In this document: one piece after another, positions 42,431 to 51,840 of the stretch
Layout of the letters: every line of letters begins with the position of its first letter
Position numbering within the stretch: the first letter of the stretch is position 1
NCBI GenBank assembly: GCA_016931515.1
Contig: JAFGEQ010000015.1
Span: 1-64,000 of the forward strand
DNA: 64,000 nucleotides
Direction: 5' to 3'
Source of the DNA: a candidate division CSSED10-310 bacterium
GTDB taxonomy: Bacteria; CSSED10-310
Notes under the pieces: model-generated
Databases searched by the model: none
What the model was told of the DNA's origin: nothing
The model's input: only the letters and a program-made list of their open reading frames with translations
Position numbers and translations under genes: made by a program

Positions 42431-43590
42431 AACTTCTTCCTTTTCCTTACCAATATCAATGATTCATAGATTTCAAAAAGAATGCGCTCCATTTGGTTCC
42501 AATTCCATTCACAATGAACCATCCGCATACCGTTTTGACCAAACATTCTGCGTTTTTCAGGATCTCCCAGGAGATCAATCACGCAACGGGCGAGTTCGGA
42601 TGGTTTTGTTGAATCAAACAGGATTCCGCAATCCACCTGGCTAAAATACCGGCGAACCGGTGGCAAGTCCGCTGCAATGATGGGAAGCCCACAAGCCATA
42701 TACTCAAAGATTTTCAACGGGATGTTTCGCTTGAATTTCTCATTTGGCTGCAGTGGAACCAAACCGATATCGCATGATCTCAGGATGTCGGCAATCGCTC
42801 TGTAAGGGATCCATCCGGTAAATTCGATGTGTTTTTCCAGGCACTGATATCTGATTCTTTCTTCAGCCATGCCTTGAAGCTGTTGATTTATCCGACCGAC
42901 AATTTTCAGAAGCACTCCGGGATATTGCTGCCTGATCATATCCATTGCTTCAATCATATGGAATAAACCACGATCGGCTGTGATCGATCCGTGATAAACA
43001 AGGGTTTCCCGCTTACAATCGACTGAGCCCGATCGATCGTCGACACTCTCATAGTTTTGGAAGTTCACCAAATCCGGATAATTAAACACCGTCGTCGCAG
43101 GGATACCGGTGACGTAAAATGATCGTGTTGTGGGATCATCTGCCGTTATGATCCGGTCAGCCATCCGAACCAGAGTCTTCTCAATGATATTGATGACTTT
43201 GGCTGCCGGAGACCTTATCCATCCAGGCAATTCCTGTTTCTTGGCAATCTGCTCAGGAAAGGCCTCATGCGCATCATAGATTATCCTGGAATCCGTAAAC
43301 ACTCGAATAAGCGGAATGGCAAATACAAGATCCAGGTCGTGAAGGTGGCATACATCGGGCTTCTCGCGGCGTATGGCCCGTACAGCCTCGAACAAGCTCC
43401 GGATCCGTCCTGGCGGACTGCGCCGTCGGGGAATCGGATGGAATCTCACGCACGACGCCCATACCAGGTCTTCATGGTCCTCCGGTGCAATCATTATGAC
43501 GTCCATGCGTTTCGCAAGACTCAATGCCTGCTTGTAATAGATTCGGTCATCCTGAGCCCTGTGCCGTGTAGTGACGACAGCAACCTTCAT
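42427..43590 (-). CDS. GT4 glycosyltransferase
   Basis: A 387-residue GT-B enzyme: DVCHLHDLDLVFA, YDAHEAFPEQIA, LVYHGSITADRGLFHM, LKIFEYMACGLPIIAADLPP (Glu and Gly binding site). Start at 43590 overlaps the previous stop (ATGA) and has GGAGGG 8 bases upstream. Its N-terminus RHRAQDDRIYYKQ is typical of sugar transferases from exopolysaccharide loci; donor and acceptor unknown. Confidence 0.85.
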   Translation of the reverse strand: MKVAVVTTRHRAQDDRIYYKQALSLAKRMDVIMIAPEDHEDLVWASCVRFHPIPRRRSPPGRIRSLFEAVRAIRREKPDVCHLHDLDLVFAIPLIRVFTDSRIIYDAHEAFPEQIAKKQELPGWIRSPAAKVINIIEKTLVRMADRIITADDPTTRSFYVTGIPATTVFNYPDLVNFQNYESVDDRSGSVDCKRETLVYHGSITADRGLFHMIEAMDMIRQQYPGVLLKIVGRINQQLQGMAEERIRYQCLEKHIEFTGWIPYRAIADILRSCDIGLVPLQPNEKFKRNIPLKIFEYMACGLPIIAADLPPVRRYFSQVDCGILFDSTKPSELARCVIDLLGDPEKRRMFGQNGMRMVHCEWNWNQMERILFEIYESLILVRKRKKF

Positions 43591-44744
43591 GTCAATCGCC
43601 CTCCGACAACGCTCTTCATCCAATCCGTGACACGGCGCGCGCGAGTATCAATATCATAGTCTCCGGCTTTTTCGATGCAGGCTTGCGACATTTGCGACCT
43701 TCTAACGGGATCATACTGCAACAGCAGGATCGCATCACGAATGGCAGTCACATCTCTCGGATCCACCCGGATCGAAACGCGATCATCCACGATATCATCC
43801 ATATAGATGCCGTTACTCGTAATAATCGGTACACCACAGGCCATCGCCTCCAGGACCGCATTGCAGGAACCCTCCTCTCGAGTCGGCAGTACAAAAAGAT
43901 CCGCGGCGTTCAGCCAGACAGGTACTTTTTGGTGAGGGACCCAACCACTGAAGATGATATTATTGGAGTTAAATGATTGAGGACCGTTCCCGATCATAGC
44001 AAGATCGATCTCCGATACACCTTTCAGCGCTTCTGTCAGTTCAATCCCACCTTTTAACTCATCAAATGTTCCAATGAAAACCACGAGGAATCGGTTGGCG
44101 TCCAGACCCAATTCCGCTCGCGCCCCCGCTTTGTCCATTCGCCTGAATCGTGACAGATCCACACCATTCGGTTCTACGATAATTTTCCGTTCTTCGACAC
44201 CTATCGATTCGATCAGCCCAATTTTCACATGCGTGCCAACTGCAAGAAATCCAGATGCGGTCTGAAAGTTCCGTCTCGCCCTTTCAAACCCGAACGGGCG
44301 CACCGTCCAGAACGCACCTTCCCCGACACCGACAATCGATGGAACACCGAAGTATTCACCGGCTTTCACTGCAGCGAATCCGGCATTATAGAGAAAATGC
44401 CCATAGAATACTTCCGGTAGCGTTTCCATTCTGCTCACGGTCCTGATCACAGTCCGGGTCATTGCCGACTGAGTCCACCTGCCTGTGTGCAGCATGCCCA
44501 TCTTTCTGGAAGAAAATGAAAGATATCTCGGACGAATCACCTCGACCGTATGCCCATTGCCGGCATTTTCAGTTGTCTTCCTGATCGGCAGACTGTGTCT
44601 GATCCGTTTCAATATGCTGAACGGATTGATGACCTGGCAATTATTCCCTGCCCTCGCCATCGCCCAGGTGAACTCCTGAACAAACGCGTTGGCAACAGGA
44701 TTACCTGGATGCGGGTAGCTGCCTGTTATTACGGCGATTCGCAT
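43587..44744 (-). CDS. GT4 glycosyltransferase
   Basis: A 385-residue GT-B enzyme of the Glycos_transf_1 type: N-terminal ITGSYPHPGNPVANAF, donor domain FIGTFDELKGG, VWLNAADLFVLPTREEGSCNAVLEAMACG split by the acid Glu pair, and GVPIITSNG. Cytoplasmic. It is the immediate upstream gene to the 42427 glycosyltransferase. Confidence 0.87.
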   Translation of the reverse strand: MRIAVITGSYPHPGNPVANAFVQEFTWAMARAGNNCQVINPFSILKRIRHSLPIRKTTENAGNGHTVEVIRPRYLSFSSRKMGMLHTGRWTQSAMTRTVIRTVSRMETLPEVFYGHFLYNAGFAAVKAGEYFGVPSIVGVGEGAFWTVRPFGFERARRNFQTASGFLAVGTHVKIGLIESIGVEERKIIVEPNGVDLSRFRRMDKAGARAELGLDANRFLVVFIGTFDELKGGIELTEALKGVSEIDLAMIGNGPQSFNSNNIIFSGWVPHQKVPVWLNAADLFVLPTREEGSCNAVLEAMACGVPIITSNGIYMDDIVDDRVSIRVDPRDVTAIRDAILLLQYDPVRRSQMSQACIEKAGDYDIDTRARRVTDWMKSVVGGRLT

Positions 44745-44753
44745 CGAACCTGA

Positions 44754-46658
44754 TCAACTGACCTTAAAGGTTTCCTTCCAACTCAGATAGCTGACTGCGC
44801 CACATAGAATCCTCTGATCGATGTGAGATGAGTCGAAATGAGACAGGATTGCCTTTGTATCCAGAACAGCATCATCACAGTGTCGGAGCAATAGCGGTTC
44901 AAACATCATTCTGTTTCTCCGTATAAGTTCACCGGTAGGTGTTTCATATCCCATCTTATCTGTCCTGAGACGAATATCATCGGGAAGTATATTCTCCATT
45001 GCCCTTCGCAGAATGGCCTTCGACCACCCGGATTCAAACAGGATCTCATCGGGCTGAGCGAGTATAAATTCAAGCAGGCGATAATCGAGAAAAGGAAGTC
45101 TCGTTTCGACGGAATGAGCCATCGATACTCGATCATCATGACGTAACAGGTGCGGCAATTGATAACGGAACAATTCACTGACCTGCAGGTCATAGCGGGT
45201 TCGATGTCCCATGCTTCTCCGAAGATGTTCGGTTTGAAACCTGAACCGATGGAAAAACCCGGGATTTAAATACGGACGCAACAAGGTTCTGCGCCTGGAG
45301 GATCTGAATTGCGGAATCGCGAAGTATAATCCATAGCTGAGTTGTTTCAGTAAGGGTAAATTGGCATGGCGCCTCGCAGATAGTACCTCGCGTACGGCAT
45401 CAATCGGTTTCGCTGCCCTGATTTTAAACAAGGCATCAAATGTTCTGTATCGCGGATATCCCAGTAATAACTCATCGCCTCCCTGACCACTCAGAACAAC
45501 CCGGATTCCGTGCTGACTGATGAGCCGGTTGATCCTGTAATTCGAAAAATAGGAAAGCCCTCCAAACGGCTCCTCCATATGCCACACAAACGATTGCCAA
45601 TCGTCTGCCAGATCCGTCTGATTCGGTTGAAGCACAACCATTGTGGCACCTGCACGTCGTGCGGCAGATTCCGCGAATACACGCTCCGAGTATCCAGCCC
45701 CGGCGAATTCAACATTAAATGCCGTAAACGGCACTCCGATCGATGCGTTTTGCCTCTGAATACCCGCCAGACAGACGATGGACGACGAATCCAATCCTCC
45801 CGACAGTGTAGCTCCTACAGGGACATCACTGCGAAGTCTGAGTCTCACGGAATCAGCCAGCAAATCACCAAACGCAGCCTTCGAGTCGAAGCCGTGTGGT
45901 CCAGGCTTTCCTGTTGGAGTCCAATAGCGCACTGTGCGGTACACTCCATTTTCCTGATCCTCCCGTGTCAGGAGGATGAAGTGCGAACCCGGCAGGGTTT
46001 TAACCTTTGAGAAAAATGTCTCGTCTGTATGGGTTTCCAGTCCCCATAAAAAAAAGTCCGCCAGCCGCTCTTCGTTTGCTCGTGCCTCCCCCCAGGGCAG
46101 AAGCAGTAATTGCTTGATTTCTGAAGCGAAAGCAAATCGCCCTTGCTGAACAACATAGTAAAACGGTTTGATGCCAAATCGATCCCGGGCACAAAACAGG
46201 CTGCCATCAAATCGATCATAGATGCAAAATGCCCACATACCGTTAAATCGTTCGAGGCAAGCCGGACCCCATTGTATATATGCCTGTAAAAGGACTTCAC
46301 AATCGCTCCTGGATACAAATTGATGACCCAACGCTTTCAATTCATTTCTCAGTTCAACGTAATTGTATATCTCACCATTGAAAACTACCCAGAAGCGCCC
46401 GGTCCTATCCGTCATTGGCTGATGTCCGGCTGAACTCAGATCAATAATTGAAAGACGTTTGTGCCCCAAACCAATCGGATAAATATTTGCCGGCACACCC
46501 ATCTCCCCGAGCCAAACATCCTCCGTTGGTTTCGCAGGGAACACAGCAATTCCCTGATCATCGGGACCACGATGTGAGACAAGCCCGGTCATGGCTGAGA
46601 GATCTGACCAGACTCCGGATCTCGAATGATGGTCAATTATTCCTGCGATACCACACAT
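44754..46658 (-). CDS. asnB: glutamine-hydrolysing asparagine synthase (AsnB-like)
   Basis: A 634-residue AsnB-type protein. N-terminal glutaminase with Cys2 nucleophile (MCGIAGIID), SHRGPDDQGI and FNGEIYNY; synthetase domain with PPi-loop SGGLDSSSIVCLAG and GQGGDELLLGYPR; C-terminal LPFLDYRLLEFIL and KAILRRAMENILP. In polysaccharide loci such enzymes amidate uronic or other carboxyl groups; in other loci they make asparagine. In this context glycan amidation is most likely, especially as the locus appears to build uronic acid sugars. The start lacks a strong ribosome binding site. Confidence 0.88.
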   Translation of the reverse strand: MCGIAGIIDHHSRSGVWSDLSAMTGLVSHRGPDDQGIAVFPAKPTEDVWLGEMGVPANIYPIGLGHKRLSIIDLSSAGHQPMTDRTGRFWVVFNGEIYNYVELRNELKALGHQFVSRSDCEVLLQAYIQWGPACLERFNGMWAFCIYDRFDGSLFCARDRFGIKPFYYVVQQGRFAFASEIKQLLLLPWGEARANEERLADFFLWGLETHTDETFFSKVKTLPGSHFILLTREDQENGVYRTVRYWTPTGKPGPHGFDSKAAFGDLLADSVRLRLRSDVPVGATLSGGLDSSSIVCLAGIQRQNASIGVPFTAFNVEFAGAGYSERVFAESAARRAGATMVVLQPNQTDLADDWQSFVWHMEEPFGGLSYFSNYRINRLISQHGIRVVLSGQGGDELLLGYPRYRTFDALFKIRAAKPIDAVREVLSARRHANLPLLKQLSYGLYFAIPQFRSSRRRTLLRPYLNPGFFHRFRFQTEHLRRSMGHRTRYDLQVSELFRYQLPHLLRHDDRVSMAHSVETRLPFLDYRLLEFILAQPDEILFESGWSKAILRRAMENILPDDIRLRTDKMGYETPTGELIRRNRMMFEPLLLRHCDDAVLDTKAILSHFDSSHIDQRILCGAVSYLSWKETFKVS

Positions 46659-46688
46659 ATCATGTAATAATCGTTTACTATCATCGAT

Positions 46689-47528
46689 CTAACGATTCCA
46701 TTTAATCAACAATTTTTTCATTATTTTGAGATGGTCTCTCGATATAATCGTTTTAGAAAAGTAGGGAACCATTACCGGTTTAAAAAGGAACTCCCTTTTG
46801 AAATGCGCCAGCGATTCCCGTTCATTTTGCCCGCCTCCGTTCAAAACACGTTTACATTCTCCACATGCCGAAGCCATCTGGAGAATTGTGTAGTAAAGCG
46901 CATCGACAGGTTTATGCTTCAGAAACAATTCGTCACTTTTTACAGCACCGAATGACCAGGTATCCTCTATTGAGATAATATTGACATAGGCAACCAGTCT
47001 GTCATCCACAAATGCACCAAAAAATCGATGTCCTCTATGTGCGAATAATTCTTGAATGGATTTCAGCCAGCGATCAGCATGTACCTCATAATAATCTCTT
47101 GACAGATACGTGTTTTTCACTTGATTCGCTTCGAATCGACTTGCCTGAGACATGGTAATCTGTCTCATCTGTTCCAGCATCGGCGGCGTCGATCCCAACT
47201 CCTCCACTCTGCAATCCCTCAATCCCCCTCTCACCATATTCCGTCGTTTGCTCTTCAATCGTTCCAAGCAGAATTCTGCAAGATCGTCACCTTCCAGAAT
47301 GTTCCATAACAGCTGATGCGTCGCTTCCGCTGGGTCAGTCACCTGATGAGAGTAGCCCATCAGTGAAAGGAAAGGTTTTGGCCGGCGTTGTTTCGCCGGA
47401 AAAGCGCCGAATTCATACAACGGTTTATAATAATATGGTGCTTTTCTTACCCACCATATCTGATCATTATGGTGAACGCGATGTCCCAAACGCGCTTCAT
47501 CCGATGCAAATATTTCCGACGATATCAC
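46689..47528 (-). CDS. GNAT-like acyltransferase, paralogue pair member 1
   Basis: A 279-residue protein sharing GxxxHxxDxxWW, GYSHxVxD and (later) VLNGGGQNERESLAHFKREFLFKP with its downstream neighbour 47554-48381. The GNAT-like core includes FFGAFVDDRLVAYV. Start GTG with AAGGGA upstream. Not similar to a known enzyme of established substrate; acyl transfer in glycan maturation is inferred from fold and position. Confidence 0.6.
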   Translation of the reverse strand: MISSEIFASDEARLGHRVHHNDQIWWVRKAPYYYKPLYEFGAFPAKQRRPKPFLSLMGYSHQVTDPAEATHQLLWNILEGDDLAEFCLERLKSKRRNMVRGGLRDCRVEELGSTPPMLEQMRQITMSQASRFEANQVKNTYLSRDYYEVHADRWLKSIQELFAHRGHRFFGAFVDDRLVAYVNIISIEDTWSFGAVKSDELFLKHKPVDALYYTILQMASACGECKRVLNGGGQNERESLAHFKREFLFKPVMVPYFSKTIISRDHLKIMKKLLIKWNR

Positions 47529-47553
47529 GATACTGTATCCCTTTTTCCAGTTC

Positions 47554-48381
47554 TCAGTTATGTTTCTGTCTTCGTGACAGTAAAATTCTTTTTCCTACTT
47601 TAACTAGGCATGCGTTGGATGAATAACATGGGTGATCGAAAGATCTGAATAGAAACTGTTCCTTGTAGTGATTGACACTGTCGTGCAAGGGGGATCCGTT
47701 GATAATTAGGTTGCAAGAGTTATCCTCCGCTGCATGGTTCAGCAGGGTGAAATATAAACCATCCATTGGATATGCTTTGAAATATTCGGTATCCACTTTT
47801 GCCTGCTGAATCACGCGAGTGCCATCGACCTGGTAGGTTCGGATAAATGCAGCGAGAGTATCATCAACAAAAGCACCCCAGCATTCCCGGCCGTTCAGGC
47901 TGAAGCTGAGTTGCATCTGCCGTCTCCACGATTCTGCATCATCCGTGTACCGTGTGATCGGCGTTTCCGCACCTGCGCCTTGTTCCTGCCTGAAAGACTG
48001 AGCAATGCTGATCTCACGAATCCTTTCAATATGAGTGTCCAAATCCTGTATCAACTGAATTTGACTGCGTTCCAAAGAACGACGGACCTGATTTCGTTTT
48101 TTGACCGGTAGACTCGACAACGAAAAATTATCGAGCGTTTCACGTGTTATCACCATCATCTGCAGAATTCTATTGCCTTGTGAAACATCGGGGACAAGAT
48201 GGCTGTAACCTAGAAAACTACGAAAGGGGCTGGGTCGCACAGATCCTCGTTCAATCACTTTGTATACAAATGCCGGTTTGCAATAGAATGGGCGCACCGA
48301 TTGCCAGAATTCGCCATCGTGCTCGTGAATGCGGAAACCCAGATGACGCTGCTGCTCAGCAAATTCTGTGGAGTTGATCAT
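47554..48381 (-). CDS. GNAT-like acyltransferase, paralogue pair member 2
   Basis: A 275-residue paralogue of the 46689 gene: GFRIHEHDGEFW, FLGYSHLVPD, CWGAFVDDTLAAFIRTY, LIINGSPLHDSVNHYKEQFLFR. A basic segment (KKRNQVRRSLERSQ) matches KRRNMVRGGLRDC in its partner. ATGA overlap at its start with the hydrolase gene. Tandem duplication is clear; substrate unknown. Confidence 0.62.
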   Translation of the reverse strand: MINSTEFAEQQRHLGFRIHEHDGEFWQSVRPFYCKPAFVYKVIERGSVRPSPFRSFLGYSHLVPDVSQGNRILQMMVITRETLDNFSLSSLPVKKRNQVRRSLERSQIQLIQDLDTHIERIREISIAQSFRQEQGAGAETPITRYTDDAESWRRQMQLSFSLNGRECWGAFVDDTLAAFIRTYQVDGTRVIQQAKVDTEYFKAYPMDGLYFTLLNHAAEDNSCNLIINGSPLHDSVNHYKEQFLFRSFDHPCYSSNACLVKVGKRILLSRRQKHN

Positions 48382-50393
48382 TGTTGCATTGATTCCCGGC
48401 TGAACACCGCATCAGAAAGGCTAGAAAAATAACCGAACGAATCAGGTTTATCGAAGATCGTGAAAATCGTTTCCGTCAGAGCGAGTTTTTTTCTACCAAT
48501 GATACTGAGCAATCGCGGTGCCATCAAACCGGCGATTTCAGGAATGTCAGTATCTCTTAAGATTGTGGGCACAGGAGATGAGTCGAAATGGGAGATCGGT
48601 GGATTACGAAGCACTAGATGATCAATTCGATGATCCAGCACTGCTGCGTATAATCCTGGCACGCACGCCTCATCGGTCGCATAAAGTGTGATACCTGTAA
48701 AGTTAAGACAGCGATCACGTTGAATCCATTCGATCGATCGCCTGATGTCCCATACTTGCATAACGGCGATACTGCTGCCCAGTAGCAGGGCGGATCGTTC
48801 GATTCGTTCATACTGACTTCCTGAGAGTGGAATGTCCGCGAACCGTGGCGTTACGATCATCACGGCATGTGAGTGCAGGAAAGCCAGATACTCGTCATAG
48901 ATCAGAGCGGACTCGTGGTCGGACGCTTTCTTGATACCGATGATCAGCTTCGTGTGTTCTGTCATTCTCGCGGGAGTTAGAAGGCGAACCCTTATAGGAA
49001 CGCCTTTGACCGAGTCGAACTCAAATTCACCAAATACCGCCAGTTTTTCAGAGTAACCGCCACTGGTTTTATATCGTCGTGTGTTGAATGCATCATTACC
49101 AACGAATGGCTTTCTGAATACTCGGTGTTTTAGAAGGGAATGCAATCGTTCACTCTTCTCTATCCATTCTGTTTTTGATATCGGAGGATCGAGAGCGGGT
49201 CTCTGTATCCAATAATCATGCACACGATCATTAATTGCTGTGTCCGGGAATTGACTCAGGCATCGCAGCTTCTCTGGAGGTAAAGGCTGGGGCGACTCGT
49301 TGATGGAGTCTATATCCGACTCTACTTTCAACCACTGAAGCATCCACTTCCGTGCCGCGTCAAGAAGCTCCGGAGTATCCTCGTGGCCGCCCGGCGATTC
49401 GATGAGCTGAATCTGATGCTGGTTACCGGACGTTGAATTGTAGAGTTCGTATATCGGCAGAAGGGAACGATACGCCTCACGGTAACCGGCAGGAGGAAAA
49501 ATCGGATCGTTCCGCCCTCCTAGAATAAGCAAAGGTCTGGGTGCGATCAGTGCAAGTATCTCAGGGAAATCAATTTCGCAGGTGTTGGTGTAGTAGGTAC
49601 AATCGCATTGATGCTGAACGCGGCGGGTTTGAATCTGAGATCCGATGGTGAACGTTGAACACGACGGTACAACCACCGTTACGCGTTCGTCCATTGCGGC
49701 CAGGTACTGGCTGATCACACCGCCTCCTGAGATACCGGTCGCACCCACTCTTTTCGGATCGATACCCGGTTGTTGCAGCAACCAGTCCAATATCCGCATG
49801 GCGTTATAGACTTCCAACCCTGCAGGAGTATAGCCGAGCGATGCCCAAGACCACCATCCCAGCCGGTTGGTACCGGCATGAATCCCTGGAATCTCTCCAA
49901 AACCCATCGGATCAATCACCATCAAAGCGAATCCGTTCGCCGGATACCACAAGTAGCGATCCTGAAAGCCTGTTTTTGCGCCGTCCCGGGACGGCCAATG
50001 ACCGCACATGTACAGAATACATGGTCGATCCTGGCACTCATAAATCGATTTGCGTGGGAGATACAGATTTGTTGTTACAAAAACATTTGGAAGCGTCTGG
50101 AACACCAGTTTTTGGATCGTAAAGTGGGATTCTTCAATGGTACCTTGATTTTCAACAGCCGGGAGAACGGATTCATAAGGTCTGCTGAGATTGAGCATCC
50201 AGGAAAGTTTCGCCGTAATTTCCTCCCTCTTCCTGCTCCATCCGGCCAACGAATTCTCAGATATGATGGATGATGTGCTGAGTCGCTCGGCAACTCTGAC
50301 CAGATGCGCTTCCGCAAGATTGACCCGTCTTCTTATCCGAATCGCATCCCGTTTCCTTTTCAGAAATGGTAAAACACTTTTATACGGATTCAT
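48378..50393 (-). CDS. double-domain alpha/beta hydrolase (acetyl-xylan-esterase-like), second domain degenerate
   Basis: A 671-residue protein. Residues about 90-400 are an acetyl xylan esterase/cephalosporin deacetylase-like alpha/beta hydrolase: GCGHWP-like oxyanion region (CGHWPSRDGA), nucleophile TGISGGGVISQYLAAM, acid GGRNDPIFP, histidine SPGGHEDTPE. The second half (about 420-660) repeats the fold: VKGVPIRVRLL, ITLYATDEACVPGLYAAVLDHRID and RPLLSIIG-like (APRLLSIIGRKK), but the GxSGGG position reads TDEACV, so it probably lacks activity. No signal peptide; intracellular deacylation or structural role. ATGA overlap with the next gene. GGTAGAAGGG precedes the ATG. Confidence 0.78.
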   Translation of the reverse strand: MNPYKSVLPFLKRKRDAIRIRRRVNLAEAHLVRVAERLSTSSIISENSLAGWSRKREEITAKLSWMLNLSRPYESVLPAVENQGTIEESHFTIQKLVFQTLPNVFVTTNLYLPRKSIYECQDRPCILYMCGHWPSRDGAKTGFQDRYLWYPANGFALMVIDPMGFGEIPGIHAGTNRLGWWSWASLGYTPAGLEVYNAMRILDWLLQQPGIDPKRVGATGISGGGVISQYLAAMDERVTVVVPSCSTFTIGSQIQTRRVQHQCDCTYYTNTCEIDFPEILALIAPRPLLILGGRNDPIFPPAGYREAYRSLLPIYELYNSTSGNQHQIQLIESPGGHEDTPELLDAARKWMLQWLKVESDIDSINESPQPLPPEKLRCLSQFPDTAINDRVHDYWIQRPALDPPISKTEWIEKSERLHSLLKHRVFRKPFVGNDAFNTRRYKTSGGYSEKLAVFGEFEFDSVKGVPIRVRLLTPARMTEHTKLIIGIKKASDHESALIYDEYLAFLHSHAVMIVTPRFADIPLSGSQYERIERSALLLGSSIAVMQVWDIRRSIEWIQRDRCLNFTGITLYATDEACVPGLYAAVLDHRIDHLVLRNPPISHFDSSPVPTILRDTDIPEIAGLMAPRLLSIIGRKKLALTETIFTIFDKPDSFGYFSSLSDAVFSRESMQQ

Positions 50394-50399
50394 ACCCTT

Positions 50400-51713
50400 C
50401 TACCTTGCGAGCATTTCTGAATTGCGGGTTTTTGAAGACGTTATCCGCTTGCCAGTTTGGGGTTTCTGAGAGTCATCTTCCCTGATGCTTAAGTTAATCT
50501 TTCTGACCGCCCATTGCGAAATACCAATTGTGATCGCAAGCAGAAACATCGTACTTTGTAAAATAAAGTTGGGACTGAAAATGAAACCAGAAATCAATAG
50601 AACAATCAAACCGATTCGAGCCATATTCAACCGGTAACGGTAATAGGGATGACGTATCTTTTTCAAGCTCCAGGAAAGCCGGCGCCAGGTATTCAAAAAA
50701 ACGGAGTAGTACAAAACAACTCCCGGTATTCCGGTCGTAGCAGCAATTTCGATGAACTCGTTATGGGCATATCTCCCCGTCCCCGATGCCTCGCCAAACT
50801 GACCAAGACCGTACCCGAGAATCGGATTTTTCAAAAACAGATCCCATCCAATCTGAATCAACTGAAAACGTGCCATCTCGGTGTATGCGTTATCTTCCAT
50901 CATTGTTTGGAAACGCCAGCCCAGATAAGTCTCCAGCATGATGAACCGGATCCCCTGGTACGCAACTGCGATAAATACTGCCGAAACCAGCAAAGCCAGC
51001 ATTTTATTCCGGGCTCCGTCTACCAGGCATAAAGGCGGCCATAACAGGACCAGCACAATCAACGACACCAGTGCGCCACGTGATGCCGAATATAAAAGTC
51101 CGTACAAAGAAATCATGGCCAAACCGACAAGCATCAGGCGTAGAATATTGGATTTCGTTTCCATCCATAAACCAAACAAACTGAGAATACCCATAAACGC
51201 GAAATACCCCAGCGCATTGGAATCCTCGTATCGTCGAAAATCAGTTCCAGGGTTCGTTATCTGATCAAGCCCGAAATCCTCGATCCTGTAAAACACCCTG
51301 AATATCGCGATTCCGATAAATGCAATATAGAACCATTTCACATCACCCGAATATTTTATAATAGCACTGATTAATATTACGAGAATAGTCAACTCGATAA
51401 TATATTTATAGTATTGAAAAAATAAAACCATATCTGTTGCATATATCACTCCGGTAAACGACCACAAACAAAACATTAACAGGAGTTTACCTTCCGTGGG
51501 TAATTTATATTGCTTGTAGTATGACTGGAAAACGGCAAAAAATTTATACACAACAACAAAGGCACCACCCCATATAATACCCTGTCTGTAATGAGATGTT
51601 TTGGCGAATGTAAATACTACGAAGAGATAGACCGACCAGAGTATCAGCAGATTTGTCCATCGGGTCTTTGTCTGCTTTTCCAGATCCTTCGACTCGAGCT
51701 TTGAGTTAATCAT
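50400..51713 (-). CDS. O-antigen polymerase/ligase (Wzy_C) membrane protein
   Basis: A 437-residue protein with about 10-12 transmembrane segments. The conserved periplasmic loop reads KNPILGYGLGQFGEAS and YAHNEFIEIAATTGIPG, with preceding YSASRGALVSL, the standard Wzy/WaaL pattern. It lies just upstream of the esterase gene and downstream of glycosyltransferases. Polymerase is favoured by position beside Wzx-type genes. ATG at 51713 is preferred over a TTG at 51734; neither has a clear ribosome binding site. The C-terminal about 30 residues are basic. Confidence 0.85.
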   Translation of the reverse strand: MINSKLESKDLEKQTKTRWTNLLILWSVYLFVVFTFAKTSHYRQGIIWGGAFVVVYKFFAVFQSYYKQYKLPTEGKLLLMFCLWSFTGVIYATDMVLFFQYYKYIIELTILVILISAIIKYSGDVKWFYIAFIGIAIFRVFYRIEDFGLDQITNPGTDFRRYEDSNALGYFAFMGILSLFGLWMETKSNILRLMLVGLAMISLYGLLYSASRGALVSLIVLVLLWPPLCLVDGARNKMLALLVSAVFIAVAYQGIRFIMLETYLGWRFQTMMEDNAYTEMARFQLIQIGWDLFLKNPILGYGLGQFGEASGTGRYAHNEFIEIAATTGIPGVVLYYSVFLNTWRRLSWSLKKIRHPYYRYRLNMARIGLIVLLISGFIFSPNFILQSTMFLLAITIGISQWAVRKINLSIREDDSQKPQTGKRITSSKTRNSEMLAR

Positions 51714-51840
51714 TTTGACTCTGCCGATTTCCAACTATTTCGCGGAGTTTCTTTTATTTGGGGCCATTCTGAATCCACAATCACGCACTCAGATAATGAT
51801 GTACCGTTCATTTTGATCGCCTGCTTCTTCACATCGTATT

